In this document: one piece after another, positions 53,818 through 62,917 of the stretch
How the letters are laid out: each line of letters opens with the position of its first letter
How positions within the stretch are numbered: position 1 is the first letter of the stretch
Assembly: GCA_025963635.1 (NCBI GenBank)
Contig: JAOQAK010000018.1
Coordinates: 62,001 to 126,000, forward strand
Source: Ferruginibacter sp.
Lineage (GTDB): Bacteria; Bacteroidota; Bacteroidia; Chitinophagales; Chitinophagaceae
Direction: 5' to 3'
DNA: 64,000 nt
Position numbers and translations under genes: made by a program
Notes under the pieces: generated by a model
Told to the model about the DNA's origin: nothing
The model's database searches: none
Seen by the model: the letters and a program-made list of their open reading frames with translations, nothing else

Positions 53818-54669
53818 TCAGGATGCCTGGATTAGTAGATTGTCTATTAGCCTTATGTCATTTAGATATGCAGCTGCTAAAGTTACAAGAGGTGTTGTGC
53901 CATCCCAGCTTTGTAGAATTTCAAGGGTTTCACTCTTGGCTATTTCCACATAATCTACTTTGAACCCTGCTTCGGATAGATTTTGCCGGGCGCTTTGAGT
54001 TAACAGGCGGGTATCACCGAGTTTGATATTATCTTTTATGGTAAGTAGTGCATGGTAAATTGCTGTCGCAGTTTTTCTTTCCGTTTGATTTAACCTGAGG
54101 TTACGGCTGCTCATGGCCAGGCCATCCGGCTCACGCAGGGTGGGGCAAACAATTACCTCCGTATCGATGCCAAGCAAACTGATTAGCTTTTTTAATACCA
54201 TACATTGCTGGAAATCTTTTTGGCCCAGGTACAATTTACCCGGCATCACGATTTCCAATAAGCGGTTTACTACCTGGCAAACGCCCTGAAAATGGCCCGG
54301 ACGGAATTGGCCTTCAAGGATCCTTTCCAAGGGTCCGAGATCGTACTGCCGGATTATATCAATACCATTGGGATAAATATCCATTACGGATGGCAAAAAT
54401 AATATGTCGCATGCCGATTGCTCTAATAGGCATATGTCATTTTCGATTGTACTGGGATATTTTTCAAAATCTTTGGGATCATTGAACTGTGTTGGGTTCA
54501 CAAAAATACTGCATATGACCAGTTGGTTTTCGTTGCGGGCTTTTGTTATAAGACTGATATGGCCACTATGCAAAGCACCCATTGTTGGAATAAAACCTGT
54601 TGCTTGCCTGGGCGTTTCTTTTGCAAGGAGATAAGAACGAAGGTCTGCAGGCCGTTTAAATATGATCAT
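53818..54669 (-). CDS. panC: pantothenate synthetase
   Basis: 283 residues. Condenses pantoate and beta-alanine with ATP. Seen: TGFIPTMGALHSGHISLITKARNENQLVICSIFVNPTQF (HIGH-like nucleotide motif HSGH and the pantoate loop), YPSTIENDICLLEQSACDILFLP, LGPLERILEGQFRPGHFQGVCQVVNRLLEIV, YLGQKDFQQCMVLKKL, and LRLNQTERKTATAIYHAL (the SSRN motif shows as MSSRNLRL). Complete family pattern. It is divergent from the glycogen-synthase-like gene. panB is on the same strand about 4.5 kb downstream; panD is not in the window. Confidence 0.97.
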   Translation of the reverse strand: MIIFKRPADLRSYLLAKETPRQATGFIPTMGALHSGHISLITKARNENQLVICSIFVNPTQFNDPKDFEKYPSTIENDICLLEQSACDILFLPSVMDIYPNGIDIIRQYDLGPLERILEGQFRPGHFQGVCQVVNRLLEIVMPGKLYLGQKDFQQCMVLKKLISLLGIDTEVIVCPTLREPDGLAMSSRNLRLNQTERKTATAIYHALLTIKDNIKLGDTRLLTQSARQNLSEAGFKVDYVEIAKSETLEILQSWDGTTPLVTLAAAYLNDIRLIDNLLIQAS

Positions 54670-54835
54670 GCTTTATATGTTTTGCTCCGGATATAATTGC
54701 TCATATTTCATAACCAGTGAACGTTTTCGAATTACCAAATAGGTGTTTAAGGATTAACATTTTATAAAGAGCGTTTACCCGCAGCTGTTCGCAAATGTGC
54801 CCAGGTTGGGAATGCGACCCAAATGTAAGCGTATA

Positions 54836-54864
54836 TTGATTGTAATAAAATTATTGTAACTTTG
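54836..54864 (+). promoter_or_regulatory. promoter of the glycogen-synthase-like gene
   Basis: TTG (54836-54838), 18-bp spacer, TAACTTTG (54857-54864, exact TAnnTTTG). The start codon is 41 bp further. Confidence 0.6.
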
Positions 54865-54905
54865 CCGCCCTTAGGAAACCCACAAGATTCACCAATCAAG
54901 CACAA

Positions 54906-55718
54906 ATGTCTACAAAAAAAAGAATTTTATTTATTGCCAACGAGATGTCGCCTTATGTAGAACTTACCGAGTTCGCCGAGATCATAAACAAGCTGGCAAT
55001 AAAATCGAATGATAGCGGAATGGAGGTAAGGTGTATTATGCCGCGGTTCGGAATTATTAATGAAAGAAGACATCGGTTGCATGAAGTTGTTCGCCTATCA
55101 GGGATCAATGTTTCTATTGATGGTGATGATTACCCGCTGATTATAAAAGTAGCTTCCTTGCCCAATGCAAGGTTACAGGTGTACTTTCTTGATAATGAAG
55201 ATTTTTTCAAACGTAAATCTATTTTTACCGATGAAAATGAAAAATGGTATGAAGACAATGGTTTAAGAACCGCGTTGTTTTGTAAGGGTGCACTGGAAAC
55301 GGTGAAGAAATTTGGCTGGCCTCCCGACATTATCCATTGTAGCGGTTGGATGACTGGGTTGATACCGATGTTTATTAAAACAGCCTACAAAAAAGAGCCC
55401 GTATTCAGCAACTGCAAAGTGATCTATACGATTGGGGAAAATACCTTCAAAGAAAAACTGGGAGCAGATTTCCTCAAACTGGTTACTATTAATGATAATG
55501 TCACCAAGAAGGAACTTGAATTCTTCAAGGATATCAATAATACTGCAATGTTTCGCGGGGGTGCCGCCTATGCGGATGCGGTTACTTTTGGCGCCGAGAA
55601 TGTCGACAAAAAACTTGTTGAAGAATTCAGTAAAATAAAGGGTAAAAAGACTTTGCCTTTTAACGCCGAAAGTGATTTAACAGACTATTTACAATTATAT
55701 GCCGACCTTGCCAAATAG
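54906..55718 (+). CDS. glycogen/starch synthase-like protein, GT5 N-terminal domain only
   Basis: 270 residues, about half the length of GlgA. Only the N-terminal Rossmann half of a GT5 glycogen synthase is present: KRILFIANEMSPYVELTEFAEIINKLAIKSN, VRCIMPRFGIINERRHRLHEVVRLSGINV, LDNEDFFKRK, GWPPDIIHCSGWMTGLIPMFIKT and the start of a second domain-like helix. The ADP-glucose binding C-terminal half and the usual KxGGL motif of active GlgA (here PYVELTEFAE) are missing. This short form is conserved beside panC and DUF4270 in Bacteroidota, so it is not a random truncation. Catalysis is therefore doubtful; its role is unknown. Confidence 0.85.
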   Translation: MSTKKRILFIANEMSPYVELTEFAEIINKLAIKSNDSGMEVRCIMPRFGIINERRHRLHEVVRLSGINVSIDGDDYPLIIKVASLPNARLQVYFLDNEDFFKRKSIFTDENEKWYEDNGLRTALFCKGALETVKKFGWPPDIIHCSGWMTGLIPMFIKTAYKKEPVFSNCKVIYTIGENTFKEKLGADFLKLVTINDNVTKKELEFFKDINNTAMFRGGAAYADAVTFGAENVDKKLVEEFSKIKGKKTLPFNAESDLTDYLQLYADLAK

Positions 55719-55754
55719 TATATAACCAACCCACATTTCTTAAATTCAGTTTTT

Positions 55755-57269
55755 GTGCAAAGAAAATCTTTACATTTATTAGCCGGCCTGGCTTGCATTA
55801 TATTATTATTTAACTGGGGTTGTACAAAAATTGATAGCACTATTCTTGGTGCAGATTTGATTCCTGCAGTTGACAATGTTACCACCTTCGCCGACACGCT
55901 TTCAATTGATGCCATAAGGGAACCGTTGATAGATACAACAAGGCTCAATCGTTCCGAAACACATGTATTGGGCAACATCAGTAATGACCCCGTTTTTGGA
56001 AGTACAAAGGCAAGTATTTTCCTGCAATTAAAGCCCACCTTTTTTCCGTTTTACTTTGGAAAGGCAGGTGACACAATTAACCCTGCCAAGAAGGCTTCAA
56101 CTCATTTTGATTCAGCATTTCTTTGCCTGTCTTTTACAGGGTTTTATGGTGATACTACTAAGCCGCAGCACTTTAGCGTTTACCAGTTGAGTGAGAACAC
56201 TACCAATTTTGTAGATACAACAGCCCACCTGCTCAATTTTCAGCCTAACAGTCCATACCTTGGCAATTTTCTGGGCGATACAACTGTGTACGAACCTGAT
56301 CTGAAAAATTACCGGTTTTTGAAAACCTCGGCAAAGGATTCCGTTACAAGGCAGATACGTATCAGGCTTAACAGTTCGTTTCTTGCGTTATTGACAAAAG
56401 GTGATTCGTCCAGTGATAAGTTGAATAATTTCTTCAACAATGATTCTCTTTTTAAATCAAAATTCAAAGGGTTTGCAGTTGTACCTGACGGCGCCAACAG
56501 TGGCAATGGATTGTTCTATGTCAGTTTAACCGATGCAACCACCAGGCTGGAGATACATTATGTTGCCAGTAACGGTAGTGCGCTGGATACCGCATTTTCT
56601 TCTTTTCCTTTATCAACCGGTTCTTTGTTAACGGTTTCAGCCTCGGCCAATGCAAACAATATTACGAGAGATACTTCTACTTCCATCTTTCCAAATCATC
56701 CTGACCCGAAAGCGCTGTATGTTCAAACAGCGCCCGGCTCAGCCATCAGTTTGAAAATACCTGCCTTGTCATCCTACACCAACAGGATCATTCATCGTGC
56801 GGAGATATTCTTAGAGCAGGTGCCCGGCGGCCCAATGGATGATGTGCTCACCGCTCCTGCATTTCTATATCTCGACCTGGTTGCCGATACGAGCAGTACA
56901 ACAAAATACAAACCTTTGTACTACGATCTTAGTCCTCATGAATTTTATAATCCTGATAATACAACTACTTTCTTCCCGACAGGGGGTATTGATCAGAGTT
57001 ATTACGGCGGTTACTTAAGAAGCACTACTGATGCTTTCGGTAAACGATCGTACTATACGTTTAACCTTACACGTTACCTCCAAAACCTTGTCACGAAAGG
57101 TGGTACCAATTACCGGTTTAGAGTGTATGCTCCTTATAATTTAAATTATTACGGTTATAATCTCACCTATAAGAATAATCTTGCTTACGGTAGAGTGAAA
57201 CTTCAAAACGACCCACTCTCTCCTTACAGGATCCGCATGCGGGTGGTATATTCGAAAATAGCTCCTTAA
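55755..57269 (+). CDS. DUF4270 lipoprotein
   Basis: 504 residues from GTG 55755. [18 protein letters not shown] is a lipoprotein signal with acylated Cys near 23. The body is the DUF4270 domain: [23 protein letters not shown] near the N-terminus, [26 protein letters not shown] and the C-terminal block with LTRYLQNLV and RMRVVYSKI. Predicted beta-rich, outer-membrane associated. The family is Bacteroidota-specific and has no proven function. It follows the GT5-like gene by 36 bp on the same strand, so they form a unit closed by the terminator at 57280. Confidence 0.92.
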   Translation: MQRKSLHLLAGLACIILLFNWGCTKIDSTILGADLIPAVDNVTTFADTLSIDAIREPLIDTTRLNRSETHVLGNISNDPVFGSTKASIFLQLKPTFFPFYFGKAGDTINPAKKASTHFDSAFLCLSFTGFYGDTTKPQHFSVYQLSENTTNFVDTTAHLLNFQPNSPYLGNFLGDTTVYEPDLKNYRFLKTSAKDSVTRQIRIRLNSSFLALLTKGDSSSDKLNNFFNNDSLFKSKFKGFAVVPDGANSGNGLFYVSLTDATTRLEIHYVASNGSALDTAFSSFPLSTGSLLTVSASANANNITRDTSTSIFPNHPDPKALYVQTAPGSAISLKIPALSSYTNRIIHRAEIFLEQVPGGPMDDVLTAPAFLYLDLVADTSSTTKYKPLYYDLSPHEFYNPDNTTTFFPTGGIDQSYYGGYLRSTTDAFGKRSYYTFNLTRYLQNLVTKGGTNYRFRVYAPYNLNYYGYNLTYKNNLAYGRVKLQNDPLSPYRIRMRVVYSKIAP

Positions 57270-57279
57270 AGATCATAAG

Positions 57280-57308
57280 GCCTCCGTTAATGGAGGCTTT
57301 GTTTTTTT
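57280..57308 (+). terminator. intrinsic terminator of the DUF4270 unit
   Basis: GCCTCC (57280-57285), loop GTTAAT, GGAGGC (57292-57297), then TTTGTTTTTTT. The metK -33 box (57298-57301) lies at the end of the stem, so terminator and promoter abut. Confidence 0.8.
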
Positions 57309-57329
57309 ACATGTGTACCCCTATCTTTG
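57298..57329 (+). promoter_or_regulatory. promoter of metK
   Basis: TTTG (57298-57301), 20-bp spacer, TATCTTTG (57322-57329, exact TAnnTTTG). The expected RNA start is near 57336, about 16 nt before the metK ATG at 57352. This rules out the in-frame GTG at 57313 as a start. Confidence 0.7.
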
Positions 57330-57351
57330 CAACTCAAAACTCAAAAAATAT

Positions 57352-58611
57352 ATGCCTTATTTGTTTACTTCAGAGTCCGTAAGTGAGGGACACCCGGATA
57401 AAGTTGCTGACCAGATCAGCGATGCGTTGATTGATAATTTCCTGGCGTTTGATGCCAACAGTAAAGTGGCCTGCGAAACATTGGTTACTACTGGCCAGGT
57501 GGTACTTGCCGGCGAAGTAAAAAGTAAAGCATACCTGGATGTGCAGGAAATAGCACGCGGCGTAATCCGTAAAATAGGGTATACAAAAAGTGAATATATG
57601 TTTGAAGCAAATTCCTGCGGCATTCTCTCTGCCATTCACGAACAATCTGCTGATATTAACCAGGGAGTAGACAGGAAGAAAAAAGAAGAGCAAGGTGCAG
57701 GAGACCAGGGAATGATGTTTGGCTACGCTACAAGTGAAACCGACAATTATATGCCACTTGCATTGGACCTGGCTCATTTTCTTTTAATTGAACTCGCTGC
57801 CATTCGTCGGGAAAATAAAGAGATCAAATACCTTCGGCCGGATGCCAAAAGCCAGGTAACCCTGGAATATGATGACAACAATCACCCCGTAAGAATTGAT
57901 GCCATCGTGGTTTCAACGCAGCATGACGATTTTGGTAAGGAAGAAACAATGCTGGCTAAGATTAAGAAAGATATCATCAATGTACTAATACCAAGGGTAG
58001 TTAAGAAATATCCAAAGTATGCGCATTTATTCAATAATAAGATCAAGTATCATATTAATCCAACTGGCAAATTTGTTATCGGCGGTCCCCATGGTGACAC
58101 AGGATTAACCGGCCGCAAGATAATTGTAGATACCTACGGCGGTAAAGGGGCTCATGGTGGTGGCGCTTTCAGCGGAAAAGATCCCAGCAAGGTAGATAGA
58201 AGTGCGGCTTACGCAACCCGCCATATAGCAAAGAACCTTGTGGCAGCCGGACTTTGTGATGAAGTATTGGTACAGGTTAGTTATGCAATCGGTGTGGCGC
58301 AACCTACCAGCATCAATGTGGTAACTTATGGCACTGCTAAGGTTAATTTAACTGATGGCGAAATTGCCAAAAAAGTAATGGGCATGAAGTGCTTTGATAT
58401 GCGTCCTTACTTTGTTGAACAACGTTTAAAATTGCGTAATCCCATCTATAGTGAAACAGCGGCCTACGGCCATATGGGACGCAAAAATGAAGTGGTTGAA
58501 AAAATATTCACGTCTCCTTACGGTAAGTCTATCAAGAAAAAAGTAGAGCTATTTACATGGGAAAAACTGGATGCAGTGAAAGACGTGAAGAAAGAATTTG
58601 GGTTGAAGTAG
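57352..58611 (+). CDS. metK: S-adenosylmethionine synthetase
   Basis: 419 residues from ATG 57352, the Met of [28 protein letters not shown] (residues 1-28 hold the ATP-site motif GHPDK). It makes S-adenosylmethionine from methionine and ATP. Also seen: [23 protein letters not shown] region, [20 protein letters not shown] and [20 protein letters not shown], the active-site P-loop and Mg-binding segments. A full-length enzyme. Its stop codon is the start of a perfect palindrome (58607-58636) followed by two terminators. No SAM riboswitch is visible in its 16-nt leader. Confidence 0.98.
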   Translation: MPYLFTSESVSEGHPDKVADQISDALIDNFLAFDANSKVACETLVTTGQVVLAGEVKSKAYLDVQEIARGVIRKIGYTKSEYMFEANSCGILSAIHEQSADINQGVDRKKKEEQGAGDQGMMFGYATSETDNYMPLALDLAHFLLIELAAIRRENKEIKYLRPDAKSQVTLEYDDNNHPVRIDAIVVSTQHDDFGKEETMLAKIKKDIINVLIPRVVKKYPKYAHLFNNKIKYHINPTGKFVIGGPHGDTGLTGRKIIVDTYGGKGAHGGGAFSGKDPSKVDRSAAYATRHIAKNLVAAGLCDEVLVQVSYAIGVAQPTSINVVTYGTAKVNLTDGEIAKKVMGMKCFDMRPYFVEQRLKLRNPIYSETAAYGHMGRKNEVVEKIFTSPYGKSIKKKVELFTWEKLDAVKDVKKEFGLK

Positions 58612-58636
58612 AGCCACGATGCATCGTGGCTCTACT
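58607..58636. repeat. 30-bp perfect palindrome over the metK stop codon
   Basis: AGTAGAGCCACGATG and its exact complement without a loop. The TAG stop codon of metK is inside the left arm. A sister palindrome of the same design lies over the rlmB stop (59554-59583). Confidence 0.9.
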
Positions 58637-58639
58637 AGG

Positions 58640-58661
58640 CCCCTCCATAGGAGGGGTTTTT
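58640..58661 (+). terminator. intrinsic terminator of metK
   Basis: CCCCTCC (58640-58646), loop ATA, GGAGGGG (58650-58656), then TTTTT. Confidence 0.85.
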
Positions 58662-58729
58662 AGAGTCTGCTAATTCTTAGTACTTTTTAGTAAGAGTAAA
58701 CGCTTTTATTTTGTTGAATACTATAACAA

Positions 58730-58759
58730 CCATAAGCCAAGCCGGCTTATGGTTTTTTT
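58730..58759 (+). terminator. second intrinsic terminator before rlmB
   Basis: CCATAAGCC (58730-58738), loop AAGCC, GGCTTATGG (58744-58752), then seven T. It lies only 29 bp before the rlmB start. The 68 bp between it and the first terminator could be a short RNA or a read-through fail-safe. Confidence 0.8.
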
Positions 58760-58775
58760 CTGTCTTAATAAGGCT

Positions 58776-58783
58776 TAATTTTG
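58776..58783 (+). promoter_or_regulatory. -7 box of rlmB
   Basis: TAATTTTG (exact TAnnTTTG) ends 4 bp before the GTG start. If it is used, the mRNA would begin at or next to the start codon, which implies a leaderless message. Confidence 0.35.
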
Positions 58784-58787
58784 AATT

Positions 58788-59558
58788 GTGAAAAATTTCA
58801 GACAACAACACCGCCCGAAGAAGAATACACTTGTTATTGGCCGCAAGGCTATCATTGAAGCAATGCAATCCGGTAAGCAACTGGAACGCATTTATATGCA
58901 AACAACGATTCATGGCGAGGTAATCGAAGAAATAAGAAAGCTTGCAGAGCAGAAACTTGTGCCCATCAACAAAGTACCCGTGGAAAAGCTGAACGGATTT
59001 AACATCAGTAATCATGAGGGGGTGGTAGCGGTGATCAGTAAAATTCAATACCAGGACCTGCAGGACATCATTTCCTTTATAGTGGAGAAAGGTGAAGTTC
59101 CGCTCTTTTTAATATTGGACGGGATAACGGATATCAGGAATATTGGCGCTATCGCCAGGAGCGCCTTTTGCTTTGGTGTAAATGCTATTATCATTCCTGA
59201 TAAGGGAGTGGGGGCTTTGAATGAGGATGCCATTTTAACGTCAGCAGGTGCATTGGAAAAGATACCGGTATGCAGGGTGGGCAGCCTGATGAAGACGGTG
59301 GACGAACTTCATTTGAATGGCATCAAAGTTTTTGCGAGTGAGATGACTGCTTCTAAGAAATTATTTGAACTGGAGTTAAAGGAGCCCTGTGCATTGGTGA
59401 TGGGCGGTGAAGAGCATGGGGTATACCAGCCCCTCATGAAAATATGTGATGAGCAATTTCAAATACCCATGACCGGTGATTTTGAATCGTTGAATGTATC
59501 GGTGGCAACAGGGATCATTTTATACGAAGCCATGCGGCAGCGTTTGGTGGCGCGGTAG
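58788..59558 (+). CDS. rlmB: 23S rRNA (guanosine-2'-O-)-methyltransferase RlmB
   Basis: 256 residues from GTG 58788. SPOUT-family TrmH/RlmB methyltransferase that uses S-adenosylmethionine to 2'-O-methylate G2251 in 23S rRNA (E. coli numbering). N-terminal substrate-binding domain (NTLVIGRKAIIEAMQSGKQLERIYMQ, VPVEKLNGFNISNHEGVVAVIS), then the knotted catalytic domain: LILDGITDIRNIGAIARSAFCFGVNAIIIP (motif 1), ALVMGGEEHGVYQPLMKICDEQFQIPMTGDFESLNVSVATGIILYEAMRQR (motifs 2 and 3). A complete enzyme. Its TAG stop lies inside a 30-bp palindrome shared with the convergent rluF. Confidence 0.94.
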   Translation: MKNFRQQHRPKKNTLVIGRKAIIEAMQSGKQLERIYMQTTIHGEVIEEIRKLAEQKLVPINKVPVEKLNGFNISNHEGVVAVISKIQYQDLQDIISFIVEKGEVPLFLILDGITDIRNIGAIARSAFCFGVNAIIIPDKGVGALNEDAILTSAGALEKIPVCRVGSLMKTVDELHLNGIKVFASEMTASKKLFELELKEPCALVMGGEEHGVYQPLMKICDEQFQIPMTGDFESLNVSVATGIILYEAMRQRLVAR

Positions 59559-59583
59559 AGACGCGATGCATCGCGTCTCTACC
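59554..59583. repeat. 30-bp perfect palindrome between rlmB and rluF
   Basis: GGTAGAGACGCGATG and its exact complement without a loop. It includes the rlmB stop and reaches the last base of the rluF stop codon on the other strand, so it fills the whole gap between two convergent genes. Confidence 0.9.
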
Positions 59584-60341
59584 TATTCCAACATATCCAT
59601 ATCAGCCTGTTTATTTTCATCGACTGTTTTTGCTGACGTGGCCACCAGCCCTTCCATCGTTGCAATCTCACCTGGCGTAAAATACCTCCATTTACCAACG
59701 GGTAAATTCGCAAGGGTAATATTCATGATCCTTACGCGTTTAAGGGTTACCACGCTATAGCCCAGGGCAAGGCACATCCGCCTGATCTGTCGGTTTAATC
59801 CTTGCGTAAGAATAATTCGGAAACGGTTTTTTCCTTCCTGTTTTACTGAGCATTTTTTTGTGACCGTATCTAAAATGCGGATGCCATTACTCATCCGGCT
59901 AACAAAATCTGCATTGATGGGCTTGTCTGTAGTGACAATGTATTCCTTTTCATGATTGTTTCCTGCACGTAAAATCTTATTAACGATATCACCGTCGTTT
60001 GTTAAGAAGATCAACCCTTCAGATGGTTTATCTAACCTGCCAATGGGAAAGATGCGGCTTTTATAATTGATGAAAGAGATGATATTGTGTTTGTCTTTAA
60101 GATCAGTAGTGCAGGTAATGCCTACGGGTTTATTAAAGGCCAGGTATACGGGTTTGTCTCTCTTTTTTATAGCTTCACCATCTATTTCCACCAAATCTCC
60201 CGGCACCACCCGGTTGCCTTTGATGGCTATATTTCCGTTAATGGTTACCCTTGCCTGTTCGATATATTTATCTGCTTCCCTGCGGGAGCAAAAGCCGGTT
60301 TCACTGATGTACTTGTTTAAACTTTTATCCATATCGGCCAT
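59583..60341 (-). CDS. 23S rRNA pseudouridine synthase, RluF/RsuA family
   Basis: 252 residues. N-terminal S4 RNA-binding domain (SLNKYISETGFCSRREADKYIEQARVTINGNIAIKGNRVVPGDLVEIDG) and RsuA-type catalytic domain with the nucleophilic Asp in IGRLDKPSEGLIFLTNDGDI, KEYIV and GLNRQIRRMCLALGY. The RluF-type loop and the lack of a C-terminal extension beyond an acidic tail (DMDMLE) point to RluF (U2604) rather than RluB or RluE, though the target site is not provable by sequence. The start at 60341 (MADMDKS) is preferred; an internal Met three codons later is possible. It converges with rlmB across a palindrome of no free spacing. Confidence 0.9.
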   Translation of the reverse strand: MADMDKSLNKYISETGFCSRREADKYIEQARVTINGNIAIKGNRVVPGDLVEIDGEAIKKRDKPVYLAFNKPVGITCTTDLKDKHNIISFINYKSRIFPIGRLDKPSEGLIFLTNDGDIVNKILRAGNNHEKEYIVTTDKPINADFVSRMSNGIRILDTVTKKCSVKQEGKNRFRIILTQGLNRQIRRMCLALGYSVVTLKRVRIMNITLANLPVGKWRYFTPGEIATMEGLVATSAKTVDENKQADMDMLE

Positions 60342-60406
60342 AAAATTACTTCAATATTGATTGGGGCTGGCGCCGGAGGTTAGCTTGTCGATAATCTTTG
60401 GACCAA

Positions 60407-61405
60407 TTAAGACGCTGCTGACTCGTTTCCGGCCGATATGAAAGCAAAATTAATATCTGCCGGGTTGAAGCGGTTAATCTTGTCAAGGTCCAACACCGTT
60501 CTTTTGTTCATCTCGTCGCGGTGGTACATCGGGATAAACTTTGCGCCTACTACCACTTCCCTTAAAGTGTACGATGAGCGGGCGATCACTGTATTACTAA
60601 ACATGTCGTCGAAGGCTTTTACATACACTAATATCTCCCCGTCGATATTGGCGAAATCTTCCAGCGAAAAGCTATAAAAAGGACTGTCTTCGGTAATAGG
60701 ATGAACGATTGTCCAACTTAATGCCAACGAATTTATTTTATCGTATTCCAGTTCCATCTGGAAAAATTTGTTGGTCAATTTACCATCTTCTTCGAGCATC
60801 AATGCAGCAGAAACCTTCGCTTCCGCTTCTGAAAGATTGTTGTTTTTGTAAGGCGCCACCCTCAACATCAGTGCAATCCCGTCTTTAAAAGGCGCTAATA
60901 ATGCATTTTCGCTAAAGCGTAAAAATGCCTTTGGTTTACTAAATCTTCCATAGAATAAACCAGTCGCAATTGCAAAGCTTAAAAGTCCTACCAAGGCTTC
61001 AATTGCTGAAACAGAGCTGGCAGCAAAGCCATGAGGACTTATGCGGCCGTAGCCCACCGTAGTAAAAGTTTGTGCACTAAAGAAATAAGCTTCCCCAAAT
61101 TCTTCCAGGAGGTTCCCGGCATGGATGCCTTCCAGGTTCTCCATTCCAATCGCATAATAGATGCCGGCAAAAATTAAATTAACCGCCGCATAAAAAGCAA
61201 GTAATAAAAACAAAAAATGCCACCGGGGCAATTGCAATAGGGTATGGTACCAGCTCATCCTGTTAAAAAAACTGATGCCGCGTTTTTCAATATTCGGCCT
61301 GCCATCTTTGTTTACAAAACGGCCGCCGTAATCTGCCGTGTTAGTGCCAAAGCCTGTGTTTATTTCGGTTTTAGCTTTGGTATTAATTTTTCTCAGGAAT
61401 GCCAT
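60407..61405 (-). CDS. inward-rectifier-type (Kir) potassium channel
   Basis: 332 residues. Two-helix potassium channel with a Kir cytosolic domain: slide helix (MSWYHTLLQLPRWHFLFLLLAFYAAVNLIFAGIYYAIG), pore with the selectivity filter TTVGYGRISPHG in AQTFTTVGYGR, second helix (ALVGLLSFAIATGLFYGRFSKPKAFLRFSENALLAPF) and the C-terminal beta-rich domain (LMLRVAPYKNNNLSEAEAKV, SWTIVHPITEDSPFYSF). Bacterial KirBac family; it forms a tetramer in the inner membrane. Residues 1-45 are a basic, non-conserved N-terminus. Its physiological role in bacteria is unsettled. It is not in an operon with its neighbours. Confidence 0.93.
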   Translation of the reverse strand: MAFLRKINTKAKTEINTGFGTNTADYGGRFVNKDGRPNIEKRGISFFNRMSWYHTLLQLPRWHFLFLLLAFYAAVNLIFAGIYYAIGMENLEGIHAGNLLEEFGEAYFFSAQTFTTVGYGRISPHGFAASSVSAIEALVGLLSFAIATGLFYGRFSKPKAFLRFSENALLAPFKDGIALMLRVAPYKNNNLSEAEAKVSAALMLEEDGKLTNKFFQMELEYDKINSLALSWTIVHPITEDSPFYSFSLEDFANIDGEILVYVKAFDDMFSNTVIARSSYTLREVVVGAKFIPMYHRDEMNKRTVLDLDKINRFNPADINFAFISAGNESAAS

Positions 61406-61606
61406 CGATTTTAAATTAAATTCTTAATAAACGTGTTGTATCCAATTGTAATCTGAAATTGCCAAGGAGGTCGCCGGTAAAAAGGTATTTTCGCGGATTG
61501 AATAACATCGGAGAAATATCCACGGATATGTTTGCCCATTTATATTGATACCTTGCAAATATAATTAACACCAGTATAGTTTTGTAAACCAGTTGCCATA
61601 AAGAAG

Positions 61607-62917
61607 ATGCCTGTAAAAAATATATTATATCAGAGTGTGCTTTGGCGTGGCCTGTTTTATATAACCGTTTTTTTGTTAAACGTTCTTATTGCGAGGCATT
61701 TTGGTGCGATGTTGAGCGGAATTGTTTATTACCTTATCAGTATTTATTCGCTTATTCTGTTGGGTACGGGTTTGAGCTTAGAATCCGGGATAACTTATTT
61801 TATTGCAAAAGATGAAATCGATCCTGGTAAGCTATTGCTTTTTTCTTCGATATGGGCTATTCTGGTAGGCACACTGGCATTAATCATTTGTTCGTATTTT
61901 GCTCCGCAATATTATGATCTTCCCGGCAATGTATTGTTATTTTCAGTTTTCACATTTATCTGCGGCAACCTTTTGCTTAGTTATGCCACAGGTTTTTTCT
62001 ATGCGAAGAATAATTATGTGGTTCCCAATAGTATCAATATAATTATAAATATTGTGTTGATTGTACTCTTGCCGAATCATATGTTTTCGATTTTTCATTT
62101 TGTTACTAATGAAAACTATTTCTATTTTTATTTTGGCTCATTCTTTTTGCAGGGGTTAATTTTAACGATTGCCATAAAATTAAAATATTCCAGGCATCTC
62201 TATTTGCGGTTGCCAAGGGTTCAGGAGGTGAAATTATTAATGACCTATTGTTTAACGGCATATGTTTCTAACCTCGTTTTTTTCTTTTTATACAGAATAG
62301 ATTATTGGTTTGTTAACAGGTATTGCACGGCTGAAGACCTTGGTACTTATATACAGGTGTCAAAAATAGGACAGCTTTTTTTCGTGTTGCCAACCATATT
62401 GGCTACTGTGATATTTCCGTTGGCCGCGGGTAATAAACATTTGTTGAAAGAGGTGCTTACATTACTTTCACGAAGCCTACTGTGGCTGTATGTGGTTATT
62501 TGTTTATTTTTAGTGTTGTTTGGCAGTTCATTATTCCCGGTAATATTTGGAAAAAGCTTTGGAAAAATGTATGGGTGTTTTCTTTTTTTAATTCCTGGTA
62601 TTGTGTGCTTATCCATGTTGTATACTTTAACTGCTTATTATGCGGGGAAAAATCGAATAAGTGTAAATACTAACGGAGCCTTGATGGCATTGGCTGTTGT
62701 GATAACCGGAGATTATTTGTTTATCCCAAAATATGGGATTAATGCAGCGGCATTAATAAGCAGCATTGGTTATCTTGTTTATTTGCTGTTTGTTTTACGA
62801 ATATTTGTAAAAGAATACGATGTTACCTGGAGCAGCTTTTTTGTTATGAAAAATGCTGATTTTGACTTATTATATAATAAGATCATTAATAGAAATAAGT
62901 TGAAAAATGAGGGTTAG
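61607..62917 (+). CDS. polysaccharide flippase (Wzx/MATE-like)
   Basis: 436 residues, about twelve membrane helices of the MOP superfamily polysaccharide exporter type (helix 1 with YQSVLWRGLFYITVFLLNVLIARHFG, helix 7 region VSNLVFFFLYRIDYWFVNRYCTAEDLGTYIQVSKIGQLFFVLPTILATVIFP). It moves lipid-linked glycan units across the inner membrane. It overlaps the next gene by 11 bp, and a glycosyltransferase gene follows, so this is the first gene of a surface-polysaccharide cluster that continues beyond the window. TATTTTCG at 61486-61493 is a possible but distant -7 box. Confidence 0.88.
   Translation: MPVKNILYQSVLWRGLFYITVFLLNVLIARHFGAMLSGIVYYLISIYSLILLGTGLSLESGITYFIAKDEIDPGKLLLFSSIWAILVGTLALIICSYFAPQYYDLPGNVLLFSVFTFICGNLLLSYATGFFYAKNNYVVPNSINIIINIVLIVLLPNHMFSIFHFVTNENYFYFYFGSFFLQGLILTIAIKLKYSRHLYLRLPRVQEVKLLMTYCLTAYVSNLVFFFLYRIDYWFVNRYCTAEDLGTYIQVSKIGQLFFVLPTILATVIFPLAAGNKHLLKEVLTLLSRSLLWLYVVICLFLVLFGSSLFPVIFGKSFGKMYGCFLFLIPGIVCLSMLYTLTAYYAGKNRISVNTNGALMALAVVITGDYLFIPKYGINAAALISSIGYLVYLLFVLRIFVKEYDVTWSSFFVMKNADFDLLYNKIINRNKLKNEG

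Noticed and set aside
57309..57351. SAM riboswitch upstream of metK
   Set aside because: The leader from the inferred start is about 16 nt; there is no room or structure for a riboswitch.
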